DNA from: Candidatus Cloacimonadota bacterium
Lineage (GTDB): Bacteria > Cloacimonadota > Cloacimonadia > Cloacimonadales > PWNZ01
DNA length: 40,253 bases
Direction of reading: 5' to 3'
NCBI GenBank assembly: GCA_003564135.1
Contig: PWNZ01000214.1
Location: 1-40,253, forward strand
Shown here: positions 8,433-16,475 of the stretch, in pieces
How the letters are laid out: every line of letters starts with the position of its first letter
Numbering within the stretch: position 1 is the stretch's first letter
Position numbers and translations under genes: made by a program
The notes under the pieces: model-generated
Databases searched by the model: none
What the model was told of the DNA's origin: nothing
Seen by the model: only the letters and a program-made list of their open reading frames with translations

Positions 8433-8939
8433 ATGAGTAAAGAGCAACTATTGTTAGAAATCAAGAAAGGTATGAAAGCCGAGATGGATAGCGTAATTAT
8501 CTATCAGAAAGCTTTGGATGATGCTGACGACCAAGAGGTCAAGGACTTTTTTTCAGAGAGAATCGAGGAAGAAAAAAAACACTACAACTATTTATTAAAC
8601 TACTATAATGCTGTCGATGCCGGTAGAGAAATGGTTGACTTCACTGAAGGATTAGAAGTAGAAACCACCGAAGACCGTGAATCAATATTCTCTGACAATT
8701 TCTTGAAGCGAATAGGTGAAAAACAAACTTTGTTTTCTGCAATATCTACGTCGGTACTTCTGGAAAAAGAAGCCATGCAATTCTATAAAAATTTGGCTCA
8801 GGATGTCGATGATGTAGAACTGAAAAGCTTTTTCAATAAGATGGGTCACTGGGAAACAGAGCATTATCTTGATGTACTTCACATTCAAAAAGAAGCCGAA
8901 CGGCATTATTGGGAAATAAATCAGTTCGAACCATTTTAA
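8433..8939 (+). CDS. Ferritin-like (rubrerythrin-type) diiron protein
   Basis: A 168-residue four-helix protein of the rubrerythrin/ferritin-like superfamily, expected to hold a diiron centre and to reduce peroxide or handle iron in an anaerobe. The iron ligands are visible as a duplicated pattern: E17 in helix 1, E47-x-x-H50 in helix 2, E113 in helix 3 and E141-x-x-H144 in helix 4. There is no Cys in the protein, so the rubredoxin domain of classical rubrerythrin is missing and electrons would have to come from a separate partner. GAAGGAG sits just before the ATG. It stands alone after tRNA-Leu with its own promoter candidate. The exact reaction cannot be told from sequence. Confidence 0.85.
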   Translation: MSKEQLLLEIKKGMKAEMDSVIIYQKALDDADDQEVKDFFSERIEEEKKHYNYLLNYYNAVDAGREMVDFTEGLEVETTEDRESIFSDNFLKRIGEKQTLFSAISTSVLLEKEAMQFYKNLAQDVDDVELKSFFNKMGHWETEHYLDVLHIQKEAERHYWEINQFEPF

Positions 8940-8945
8940 ATAATT

Positions 8946-9052
8946 AAGCTATCCTTCATTAAATGCCTGCCCGGAATCAATATTAAACTGACCATTGTTG
9001 GTGTCATACAACACAAAAGAGAACAAGTTTAGGCTGGATTGAAGGATAGCTT
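8946..9052. repeat. 13-bp perfect inverted repeat, 81-base spacer
   Basis: AAGCTATCCTTCA (8946-8958) and TGAAGGATAGCTT (9040-9052) are exact reverse complements. No T-run follows either arm. The left arm includes the stop codon of the minus-strand remnant described below. Confidence 0.6.
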
Positions 9053-9131
9053 CATTGATGATAAGTATATAGTTCTTGACTACATTACCGCTGTCAATTT
9101 CTCCTGTTAGCCTGTTGATTATCAGCAAATC
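8949..9131 (-). pseudogene. Possible 3' remnant of a gene (60 codons, no start)
   Basis: On the minus strand an open frame of 60 codons runs from an upstream TAA (9134-9132) to TAG (8951-8949). The peptide has an ordinary protein composition, with phrases such as RLTGEIDSGNVVKNYILI and VLYDTNNGQFNIDSGQAF and a repeated IDSG motif. It has no ATG and no ribosome binding site, and its 5' side abuts the leader of the next gene, so I read it as a truncated gene end. I do not recognise the family. A chance open frame cannot be excluded. Confidence 0.3.
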
Positions 9132-9151
9132 TTAACAGAAGGATGTTTTAT

Positions 9152-10624
9152 ATGCGATTACCAGTGATTAGAAAGCCTAACCGGTTTCATCCCGATTTTC
9201 GCAGGGTGATTATCCGGTTTCTTGAACATAACCCTGACCAGACAAGGTCTGTCGTGCAAACCATTTTATCGATGGATGATAATGCTGTTCAAAAAGCATT
9301 GACCTATACCCTTAGAGAGTTTGCCAAAAGGCATCGCAATATTACCAAGATATTTTACCGTCATTTCCAAAAAGTTCAATTACTGAATGCTGCCAAAGAC
9401 TTAAATTTAAACGAGTTGACACAAGCTAAACAGCTTTTAATTGGAGCCTATTTTTCTCAAGAATATTCGATTGAATCGGCTGCTTTTTTTAATCCGTCTA
9501 TGATTGAATCACCCGATCAGACAGGCTTGGAAGAAGGTAGTAAAAGAGTTATTGTTAGCTTTCGAGCTACCGGAGAAGGTCATATTTCTTCTATCGTTTT
9601 TCGGTCAGGGATAATCGACAGAGCAGGCAACCTGACGTTTGAAAAAGTTGGCAGATATATTGAAGGTGCTGACCTGATTAAACGCAATAAGTACTGCAAG
9701 AAAGATTTCATCAGCAAACTAGATGAGATGGATATCGATAAATCGGTGCTCTACTCCGTTATGGATAGGTTGAATGATCCGTTTATCTATGGCGAGCTTA
9801 GGCTAGCTGTCGAGCAGGCCTTAGAGGAAAATAATGACCCATCATCTCATAAAAAAAATATTATAGAAAAGATCGTCTGGCTAGCTGATTCCCATTATGA
9901 GATAGTCTTCTCTAAAGATACACACATAACTGAGAGGGTGATTTTCCCGATTTCTTACACCGAAAGAAATGGGATTGAGGATGCCAGGTTTGTAAAGTTC
10001 ACAGATGAAAACGGGAAGGTGACTTACTATGCTACATATACTGCCTATAGCGGGACTACAATACTGCCAAAACTGATAGAAACTGAAGATTTTTATCACT
10101 TCTTGATTAAACCGCTTCATGGGCAGGGAGCTCAAAATAAAAACCTAGCTCTTTTCCCGAGAAAGATCAATGGTAAATATGCTATGATATCGAGAATTGA
10201 TGGGATCAATAGCTATATTGGCTATTCGGACAATATTAACATATGGGAAGAATCAAAACCACTGCATAAACCTAAATACTTCTGGGAATATATCAAGGTT
10301 GGAAACTGCGGATCTCCGATAGAAACCCCTTACGGATGGTTAGTCATAACTCATGGAGTAGGACCTATGAGACAGTATAGTTTAGGAGCTATCCTCTTAG
10401 ACATAGATGATCCGGCCAAGGTTGTAGCAACACTCTCGGAGCCTTTACTTGTACCTAATGATGAAGAGCGTGAAGGGTACGTTCCCAATGTTGTCTATAG
10501 CTGTGGAAGCATTATTCATAATGAGAACTTGATTATTCCTTATGGTATATCAGATATAGCTTCCGGTTTTGTAAGCATTGAACTTGATAATCTGATTCGT
10601 AAGCTTAAAGATAATCCCTGCTAA
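9152..10624 (+). CDS. GH130-type glycosidase / mannoside phosphorylase
   Basis: A 490-residue enzyme of glycoside hydrolase family 130, a five-bladed beta-propeller family that phosphorolyses or hydrolyses beta-mannosides. Family signatures are visible from about residue 120 on: FFNPSMIESPDQTGL, SFRATGEGHISSIVFRSG, IEDARFVKF (the Asp region for acid catalysis), KNLALFPRKINGKYAM and GNCGSPIETPYGWLVITHG. The first ~100 residues form a helical extension that short GH130 members lack. I place the start at the ATG 9152 because GAAGG (9138-9142) has correct spacing to it and touches the earlier ATG at 9143. No signal peptide is seen, so it is probably cytosolic. The substrate cannot be assigned. 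No transporter or second glycosidase is adjacent. Confidence 0.8.
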   Translation: MRLPVIRKPNRFHPDFRRVIIRFLEHNPDQTRSVVQTILSMDDNAVQKALTYTLREFAKRHRNITKIFYRHFQKVQLLNAAKDLNLNELTQAKQLLIGAYFSQEYSIESAAFFNPSMIESPDQTGLEEGSKRVIVSFRATGEGHISSIVFRSGIIDRAGNLTFEKVGRYIEGADLIKRNKYCKKDFISKLDEMDIDKSVLYSVMDRLNDPFIYGELRLAVEQALEENNDPSSHKKNIIEKIVWLADSHYEIVFSKDTHITERVIFPISYTERNGIEDARFVKFTDENGKVTYYATYTAYSGTTILPKLIETEDFYHFLIKPLHGQGAQNKNLALFPRKINGKYAMISRIDGINSYIGYSDNINIWEESKPLHKPKYFWEYIKVGNCGSPIETPYGWLVITHGVGPMRQYSLGAILLDIDDPAKVVATLSEPLLVPNDEEREGYVPNVVYSCGSIIHNENLIIPYGISDIASGFVSIELDNLIRKLKDNPC

Positions 10625-10726
10625 TCTGGTAGAAATGCATAATTAAAGATAAAATATATATCATATAAATATATAGGATATAGTAAATGTTGAGGTATTA
10701 AATAAAACTAATAATTGAGGTTAGAT

Positions 10727-12523
10727 ATGATGATTAAAGTACGGGTTAACAATGTTGAAGTAGAAGTTCAACATGACACTAAGATATTGCATGCAGCAAA
10801 AAAAGCAGGCTTTGAAATACCGGCTTTATGCTATGTACAGGATTTACCGGCCACCGGCGGTTGTGGAGTATGTATCGTAGAAGCTAATGGGAACTTGGTC
10901 AGAGCATGCACCACATCTTGTGAAAAAGACATGAAAATTAAGACTCATTCAAAAGAACTGATGGAGCTCAGGCAGTACGCTTTACAGCTTGTTTTGAGCA
11001 ATCACCCCAATAACTGTCCGGAATGTGTCAGGAATGGTAAATGTGAGCTGCAACAGTTAGCTGAGCAACTCGGAGTTAGAGAATTGCCGGTAAACACCTT
11101 ACCGCGTCCCTACTCAGATCAGGACACTTCTTCTTCTGCTTTAGTATTAGATCCCCGCTACTGCATACAATGCGGTAGATGTGTTCAAGTCTGCAATGAT
11201 GTACAAGCCGTTCATGCACTGACTTACTCCAACCGTGGATTTGATACTTTTGTAGGACCTTCTTTTGAAAGAGAACTAGATGATTCGGAATGCGTCAAAT
11301 GTGGTCAATGCTCTGCATACTGTCCCGTAGCGGCAATTTTTGAAAAAGATGCTACCGCAGATGTCTGGCAGGCTTTGGATGATCCGGACAAGATCGTCAT
11401 TGCCCAAGAAGCTCCGGCTGTAAGAGTTGCTTTAGGTGAGGAATTTGGTTTAGAACCGGGTACAAACGTAGTGGGTGAGATGTACACAGCCCTTAGAATG
11501 TTAGGGTTCGATTATATATTTGATACTAATTTCGGGGCTGATCTTACAATCATGGAAGAAGCTATGGAGTTTGCTACAATTTTGACAGAAAAACCGGAGG
11601 AGTTACCACTTATAACATCTTGTTGCCCTGCGTGGGTTGACTACTTAGAAAAATACTACCATGATCTTATACCTCATTTCTCAACTGCTAAGTCTCCACA
11701 TCAGATGTTGGGGACAATGGTTAAAACCTATTGGTCAGAAAAGATGCAGGTTCCCCCGGAAAATATATTCTTAGTATCAATAATGCCTTGCACAGCTAAG
11801 AAATACGAAATCGAGAGAATGAAAGATATGTATGCTTCCGGACATAAAGATGTTGATGTTACTTTGACTACCCGAGAATTCGCCCGTATGCTTAAACAAA
11901 GAGGGATTGATCTCAATGGACTGCCTAAAGGAAAGGCCGATAATCCACTCGGACAGTATTCAGGAGCCGGTACAATTTTTGGTGCTACCGGGGGAGTTAT
12001 GGAGGCTGCTATTCGTACTGCCTATTATTTTGTTACCGGGGAAGATATGCCTAATCCTAATGTCGAGTTTGTACGTGGCCATAAAGCTATCAAAACCGGA
12101 GAAGTGGAAGTAGCCGGAAATAAATTACGTATAGGGGTGGCTTCAGGGTTAGCTAATGTAGCTGAAATACTTGATAAAGTCCGCAAAGCCAAAGAGAATA
12201 ATGAAGAAATGCCCTATCATTTTATCGAAGTTATGGCCTGTAGAGGTGGCTGTGTTGGTGGTGGAGGACAGCCATATAAATCCTTGAATGTAATCAGAGA
12301 TAAAAGAGCAAAAGGACTTTACCAAGAGGATGCAACCCTGGAACTTAAGCATTCGCATCATAACCCTTCCATAAAGATCGTATATGATGAATTTTTAGAC
12401 AAACCTAACTCGAACAAAGCTCATAAACTGCTGCACACCAGCTATATTGCTAGACCATTATGCAAGAATAGTTCGGTGCCATGCGAAGAAGACTATAATC
12501 CTGAGATAAAAAAAGTTAGGTAA
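10727..12523 (+). CDS. [FeFe]-hydrogenase catalytic subunit, NADH-linked type
   Basis: Reversible H2 production or oxidation, probably in the cytosol. Domains of the 598-residue protein: N-terminal [2Fe-2S] domain (C35, C46, C49, C61), His-Cys3 cluster (H93, C97, C100, C106), two [4Fe-4S] clusters (CIQCGRCVQVC at 146-156 and CVKCGQCSAYC at 189-199), then the H-cluster domain with all three signatures: TSCCPAW (297-303), MPCTAKK (353-359) and EVMACRGGCVGGGGQP (501-516). All expected ligands are present. The start ATG 10727 is preceded by TGAGG at six bases; ATG 10730 is also possible. The architecture matches the HydA/HndD subunit of multimeric NAD(P)H or bifurcating enzymes, yet no diaphorase (NuoE/NuoF-like) or maturase gene is adjacent. 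Partners must be elsewhere. Confidence 0.95.
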   Translation: MMIKVRVNNVEVEVQHDTKILHAAKKAGFEIPALCYVQDLPATGGCGVCIVEANGNLVRACTTSCEKDMKIKTHSKELMELRQYALQLVLSNHPNNCPECVRNGKCELQQLAEQLGVRELPVNTLPRPYSDQDTSSSALVLDPRYCIQCGRCVQVCNDVQAVHALTYSNRGFDTFVGPSFERELDDSECVKCGQCSAYCPVAAIFEKDATADVWQALDDPDKIVIAQEAPAVRVALGEEFGLEPGTNVVGEMYTALRMLGFDYIFDTNFGADLTIMEEAMEFATILTEKPEELPLITSCCPAWVDYLEKYYHDLIPHFSTAKSPHQMLGTMVKTYWSEKMQVPPENIFLVSIMPCTAKKYEIERMKDMYASGHKDVDVTLTTREFARMLKQRGIDLNGLPKGKADNPLGQYSGAGTIFGATGGVMEAAIRTAYYFVTGEDMPNPNVEFVRGHKAIKTGEVEVAGNKLRIGVASGLANVAEILDKVRKAKENNEEMPYHFIEVMACRGGCVGGGGQPYKSLNVIRDKRAKGLYQEDATLELKHSHHNPSIKIVYDEFLDKPNSNKAHKLLHTSYIARPLCKNSSVPCEEDYNPEIKKVR

Positions 12524-12547
12524 AACTTTAGCAAAATTATAACAGCA

Positions 12548-12575
12548 TAGGGTTCCCGGTTACCCGGGAACCCTA
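12548..12575 (+). terminator. Strong hairpin terminator after the hydrogenase
   Basis: A 12-bp perfect stem (12548-12559 with 12564-12575, core GGGTTCCCGG/CCGGGAACCC) with a four-base TTAC loop, followed by a T-rich tail (TCTTTATT). It starts 24 bases after the hydrogenase stop. Confidence 0.85.
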
Positions 12576-12585
12576 TCTTTATTCT

Positions 12586-13303
12586 CAGAAATTGGGTAGA
12601 TCTCCAAGCTGCTAACCAATGAGACTGATCAAGTAAGCGTTATCTTTAGAAAGTACTCTCATGTAAATTTATAGATAACTAGCAGAGATCATAAGTAAAG
12701 CATCATTCATTGAGTTAAAAAAAACACGATTTCCACTTTATCTCACTCCCAAGCATTCCATCCTCAGCTTTGAACCTTACCATGCATCTCGTGTGTAGTT
12801 CACTGCATCCCGCAGTGTGAATTAAAAAAGGATTTCCCAGGGCAGGCCGACTCTGAAATTTTGTAAATTTCTTCATCCATTGGCTAAGTTTTTCTCCAGA
12901 CCTGGAAAGTCTGAACTCACAGATTTTGCGATGGACATCCCCGAGGTGCTTTTGTAGGAGCAAATATCATTTGCCTAAAAGGTCTTCTGAAACGGCCGTG
13001 ACGAAGATGACGCTATGTAGCTACCAGTTTCTATATATAATCTGCACTTCAATGATGAGCTTGATACCACGTCAGAGCCACGTTTGTTAGGTAGTTGATT
13101 GGTAAATTAGTATAACAGCAAAATAGTGCTTAATCCATGGTTCTTGGTTACTTGATGGTTGGTTCTTAATCTAAAGAGACGTGATTTCGTGGTGATGTGG
13201 TTTCTGAAGACGTGAAAAGAGTATTCAGCGCTTGGCCAAGTTTGAGCATAGGGCGAAGAGCTGAAAGCATAGAGCAGATAGTTAAGAGAAAAGAGTTTTA
13301 GGG
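12586..13303. other. Gene-poor stretch with an 82-codon minus-strand frame
   Basis: About 0.7 kb without a convincing gene. The interval 12715-12963 is visibly richer in G+C than its surroundings and stays open for 82 codons on the minus strand from a TTG. The peptide (phrases KFQSRPALGNPFLIHTAGC and RCMVRFKAEDGMLG) is not AT-biased, but there is no ribosome binding site and an in-frame stop sits just upstream. Two near-copies of a short unit, AGCATAGGGC (13245-13254) and AGCATAGAGC (13266-13275), lie at the right end. This may be a dispersed repeat or the remnant of one. Confidence 0.4.
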
Positions 13304-13332
13304 TTGACTTTTGTGGTTTTTCTTGACAGAAT
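13304..13332 (+). promoter_or_regulatory. Overlapping promoter candidates before the coiled-coil gene
   Basis: TTGACT (13304-13309), 17 bases and CAGAAT (13327-13332) form one pair. TTGACA at 13323-13328, within TTTTTCTTGACAGA, is a second -35 without a good -10. The 14-base string is identical to the one before the gene at 36101. Confidence 0.35.
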
Positions 13333-13394
13333 ACAGGTCAGGATGAACTTAATTAGATCATAATATAGTGTAATTAACCGTTAAGGAGGTTATT

Positions 13395-13724
13395 ATGGAT
13401 ACTAAAGCACTGTTGGAAAACGTAAGGAAAGAGGTGCAGTCAGCCTTGTCTAAGACTTTTGATAAAGTCGAGGAGTTTTCAAAGCATCAACGACTCAAAC
13501 TGAAGATCAGCTCCATTAAGGGTGACATCAAAGATATTAAGGCTCATATTGGAGACTATGTCTATCAGCACAGTCAAGATTTTAAGGACCTTCCGGTGAT
13601 AGAGAAAAATCTCCAGCGGATTGAAGATCTTCACAATAGTATACAAGACTTAGAAAAAGAAATCGAATCTCTTAAAGAAGAGGAAGAAGAGGAAGAAGAC
13701 CAAGAAGAGAAAGATCAAGAGTAG
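13395..13724 (+). CDS. Small coiled-coil protein with acidic tail
   Basis: A 109-residue soluble protein with no recognised catalytic motif. The N-terminal two thirds are amphipathic helix with heptad spacing (about residues 1-95, e.g. KLKISSIKGDIKDIKAHIGDY), so it is probably a helical hairpin or dimer. The C-terminus is a run of Glu, Gln and Asp. No Cys, signal peptide or membrane segment is present. AAGGAGG lies at ideal distance before the ATG, which makes translation likely. It precedes two lipoprotein genes (43 bases to the next start), so it may share their transcript. Small coiled-coil proteins of this layout are common and mostly uncharacterised; no function is proposed. Confidence 0.7.
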   Translation: MDTKALLENVRKEVQSALSKTFDKVEEFSKHQRLKLKISSIKGDIKDIKAHIGDYVYQHSQDFKDLPVIEKNLQRIEDLHNSIQDLEKEIESLKEEEEEEEDQEEKDQE

Positions 13725-13766
13725 CCGAGTCATTAAGCGGATTGCATTATCGGAGATGGAGCATAG

Positions 13767-14318
13767 ATGAAAGCACTGACACTTACAACTGCAGTAATTT
13801 CTGTTCTCTTATGCTTCGGATGTAATCTGTTTGATACCCGTAATCCGGATGAACCCAAAGGTCAGGCAGACTGGAACTACTTTCCCATAACATCGGAACA
13901 GACATTGGAGAACCTCATGAATGTGTTTATCTATAATGCAAACGTTGATAAATACGGGTCGATTTTATCCGAGAATTTTCAGTTCTATTTCGATGCCAGG
14001 GACGTTCAGGATTACAGTCTGCCTTCATATTGGGACAAAGAAACTGAAATATCCATGCGTAACCTTATGAGTATTGAGGTAGAGATAGAAATGCAGGAAA
14101 TTGATGAGCAGGATGATATTATTCAAGCTGATAGAGTTACTTTTAACAGGCACTATGAGATAACTGCAGGTTCAGAGGATATCCAGAAATTTGCCGGTAG
14201 TATGACTCTTAATTTGATCCGTGAGGAAGACGGTTTTTGGCGGATTGATAAGTGGAAAGATTATCGTATTGACGATGAAGATAGCTGGGGTAGATTGAAA
14301 TATGAATATGCACCATAA
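13767..14318 (+). CDS. Putative lipoprotein (183 aa), paralogue of the next gene
   Basis: An exported lipoprotein of unknown function. The signal peptide MKALTLTTAVISVLLCFGC ends in a lipobox, with C19 as the predicted lipidated Cys, so the mature protein is anchored in the envelope. The mature part begins NLFDTRNPDEP, then has a helix-rich region (SEQTLENLMNVFIYNANVDKYGSILSEN is split across about residues 43-70) and an acidic beta-rich C-terminal half ending in WRIDKWKDYRI. The layout resembles NTF2-like small domains, but this is only a structural guess. GGAG lies five bases before the ATG. It overlaps the next lipoprotein gene by 17 bases and shares its plan: Cys, NP-rich linker, 'VLENL/TLENL' helix and a final 'DGFW/DGWKI..W' strand. 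Confidence 0.75.
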   Translation: MKALTLTTAVISVLLCFGCNLFDTRNPDEPKGQADWNYFPITSEQTLENLMNVFIYNANVDKYGSILSENFQFYFDARDVQDYSLPSYWDKETEISMRNLMSIEVEIEMQEIDEQDDIIQADRVTFNRHYEITAGSEDIQKFAGSMTLNLIREEDGFWRIDKWKDYRIDDEDSWGRLKYEYAP

Positions 14319-14940
14319 AATTGATATGATTAATGCTATGGAAAATAGTATAGCTTTTAGATTAGTATCAATACTGATTATCCTGGTTTCATGTATTATT
14401 TTTCTTTTCGGATGCGATAATCCTTTCAACCCGGAAACCATCAAAATTAATGATGAGCCTATTACCAGATCAAATAATACACCCCGTAAGGTGTTGGAAA
14501 ACCTTGAGGATTCTTATAATCAACAAGATTTAGACCTTTTTGAAAGGTGTCTGTCGCAATCGTTTCGATTTGAAGTAATATCGGTCGAAATAGATGAGAT
14601 TGGTGTTGATATGGATGGTGACGGTATTAAGGACAGTTGGTGGGATTACACCGAAGAGGTTGAATATCATCGTAATCTTTTCAGTACCGGCTCATCTGAC
14701 GGAACTGTACCTGCACCTGATAATATATATCTGAGCCTGCAAATTCCGCAGGAAGAAGCGTGGCAAAAAGATAACCAGCAAGGACGTGAGGACTGGGTAA
14801 TAATTCCAGTGTATTTTAATCTTATTTTAACATTATATGGATCTGCAAACATAACAGCCGATGGATATGCTCGCTTTTACCTTCGACCTGAAGGTGATGG
14901 ATGGAAAATTATAATTTGGCGGGACGAATCGAATATCTGA
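14302..14940 (+). CDS. Putative lipoprotein (up to 212 aa), paralogue of the preceding gene
   Basis: Second of two related lipoproteins. A hydrophobic segment (LVSILIILVSCIIFLFGC) ends in a lipobox with the lipidated Cys at residue 38 counted from 14302. An internal ATG at 14338 would put that Cys at 26, a more usual signal length, but neither start has a clear ribosome binding site. Translational coupling from the overlapping upstream gene may explain this. The mature part starts DNPFNPETI and contains a DMDGDGIKDSWWDY segment that looks like a calcium-binding Asp loop. The final strand GDGWKIIIWRDE resembles the end of its neighbour. Function unknown. Confidence 0.7.
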   Translation: MNMHHKIDMINAMENSIAFRLVSILIILVSCIIFLFGCDNPFNPETIKINDEPITRSNNTPRKVLENLEDSYNQQDLDLFERCLSQSFRFEVISVEIDEIGVDMDGDGIKDSWWDYTEEVEYHRNLFSTGSSDGTVPAPDNIYLSLQIPQEEAWQKDNQQGREDWVIIPVYFNLILTLYGSANITADGYARFYLRPEGDGWKIIIWRDESNI

Positions 14941-14969
14941 CCTAAGTTGAGCAGGCTGGTTGGCTTAGG
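14941..14969 (+). terminator. Weak hairpin between lipoprotein and ruvX genes
   Basis: CCTAAG (14941-14946) pairs with CTTAGG (14964-14969), starting right after the lipoprotein stop and followed by ACTTCTT. The stem is only 6 bp with a 17-base loop, so termination would be partial at best. Confidence 0.2.
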
Positions 14970-15001
14970 ACTTCTTAATACCTTGCGAATATAGAGTTTG
15001 A

Positions 15002-15433
15002 ATGAGCAGAATATTAGCGATTGACTACGGTGCAAGCAGGATAGGAATGGCTTTGAGTGATAGCTTAAAGATGTTTGCCGTTCCGTATAAAACTATCAGT
15101 AACGAAAATATTGAACAGACAATCTCTATTATATCAAACATAACTGTTGAACATGATATTGATACCGTGATTGTTGGGTATCCCACATTTTATGACGGCA
15201 CACCCAGTGATCAGACAAAGCAAGTATTAAGGTTTATTAAGACCTTAGAACGGAGGATAGCGGTTACTATCATACCATACGATGAAAGGTACTCCTCTAA
15301 GGAGGCTCAAGATATTATCAAGTCAAAAAGAAGGCGTAAAACCTCTTTAAGACATAAAGGCAGTGGTAAAAGTGAAGTTGACCGAGTAGCTGCTTCTATC
15401 ATTCTGCAAAATTATTTAGATAGCACCAACTGA
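15002..15433 (+). CDS. ruvX: Holliday junction resolvase-like RuvX/YqgF
   Basis: RNase H-fold nuclease of the YqgF/RuvX family, linked in other bacteria to pre-16S rRNA 5' end maturation and to junction resolution. The family's acidic active site is visible: AIDYGASRIG (first Asp, residue 7), TVIVGYP (about 57-63), PYDERYSS (about 98-105) and VDRVAASIIL near the C-terminus (last Asp). The length, 143 residues, is normal. The basic run KSKRRRKTSLRHKG (about 110-123) is a family trait in the loop before the last helix. No strong ribosome binding site is visible before the ATG. It is six bases from mltG, a common bacterial pairing, and appears to head the operon that runs to 21070. Confidence 0.92.
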   Translation: MSRILAIDYGASRIGMALSDSLKMFAVPYKTISNENIEQTISIISNITVEHDIDTVIVGYPTFYDGTPSDQTKQVLRFIKTLERRIAVTIIPYDERYSSKEAQDIIKSKRRRKTSLRHKGSGKSEVDRVAASIILQNYLDSTN

Positions 15434-15439
15434 TAAATT

Positions 15440-16447
15440 ATGAAATTAGTAATTGCCATAGTTATAGCGTTATTGTTGATAGTATCCTTAGTGACAGGGA
15501 CAATATACTTTCCCCTTAATAGTCCGGAAGCAATAGTAGAGATACCTCAAGGAGCGCCGGCAATCGTTATTGCTGAATCTTTGCATAATAAAGGGGTTAT
15601 AAGAAATAAGTTGCTGTTTAGACTCTATATTAAAGCTATAGGAGTTGAAAAATATTTGAGTTATGGAGAGTTTCACTTTGGCGAGAATAAGTCTCTTAAA
15701 GGTGTCGTTGACCAGTTACTGGAAGGAAGAGTCAAACTTCATCCCGTTACGATTATTGAAGGTTTGACTATCAGTCAGACTGCTGATCAGATTGCCAATG
15801 CCGGATTTATTGACAGGGATAGATTTAGTGCTTTATGTCGTGATTCGCTGCTTGCTGAAGAGCTAACGGGACTTCAAGTAGGGAGCTTAGAAGGGTTTCT
15901 CTATCCTGACACTTATATGCTGCCTGCAAGCGTTACAGAAGAATATGTTATAAGAACTATGGTTCAGAAGTTTTTCAGAAAGCTTTCAAGTATCGAAATC
16001 GACCACAAAGATAATGAGAATGATAGCAAAAGCATTCTGGATAACTACAAATACGACATGCTCAAATTGGCCTCTATTATAGAAAAAGAGGCTACTTTTA
16101 GTGACGAGAAGCCTTTAATTTCCGGTGTTTACCATAACCGCATGCGGATTGGTATGAGACTACAGGCTGATCCCACTGTAGCTTATGTGCTAAGTAAAGA
16201 CGATATTTTCAGGTCTGTTATCCTGTACAGAGATTTGGAGATAGATTCACCCTATAACACTTATCGAAAAAAAGGTTTACCACCGACGCCGATTTGCAGT
16301 CCGTCAATAGCTTCCATTGAAGCCGCATTTCATCCTGAAGAAACCGATTATCTGTTCTTTTTTGCTAACCGCTATGGCCGGCATATCTTTTCGCGAACTT
16401 ACCGCGATCATCTACAGGGACTAAGAGCACTTAGGTCGGGAAGTTAA
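15440..16447 (+). CDS. mltG: Endolytic murein transglycosylase MltG
   Basis: Cleaves nascent peptidoglycan strands and is thought to set glycan chain length. The 335-residue protein has one N-terminal transmembrane helix (residues 1-24) and a periplasmic YceG domain. A LysM-like subdomain (about 32-100) precedes the catalytic region, where ASIIEKEA (211-218) contains the expected catalytic Glu at E215. LQADPTVAYVL, SPYNTYRKKGLPPTPICSP and ADYLFFFANRYGRHIFS-type C-terminal motifs follow (here DYLFFFANRYGRHIFS). It is coupled to ruvX upstream and 28 bases from the first EIIA-like gene. Nothing is missing relative to the family. Confidence 0.95.
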   Translation: MKLVIAIVIALLLIVSLVTGTIYFPLNSPEAIVEIPQGAPAIVIAESLHNKGVIRNKLLFRLYIKAIGVEKYLSYGEFHFGENKSLKGVVDQLLEGRVKLHPVTIIEGLTISQTADQIANAGFIDRDRFSALCRDSLLAEELTGLQVGSLEGFLYPDTYMLPASVTEEYVIRTMVQKFFRKLSSIEIDHKDNENDSKSILDNYKYDMLKLASIIEKEATFSDEKPLISGVYHNRMRIGMRLQADPTVAYVLSKDDIFRSVILYRDLEIDSPYNTYRKKGLPPTPICSPSIASIEAAFHPEETDYLFFFANRYGRHIFSRTYRDHLQGLRALRSGS

Positions 16448-16475
16448 CTACAAGGTGTAACCTAAAGGAGTTACA

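Noticed and set aside
12686-13280. CRISPR array or tandem repeat array
   Set aside because: Only two imperfect 10-base copies are visible, with no regular spacers and no cas genes.
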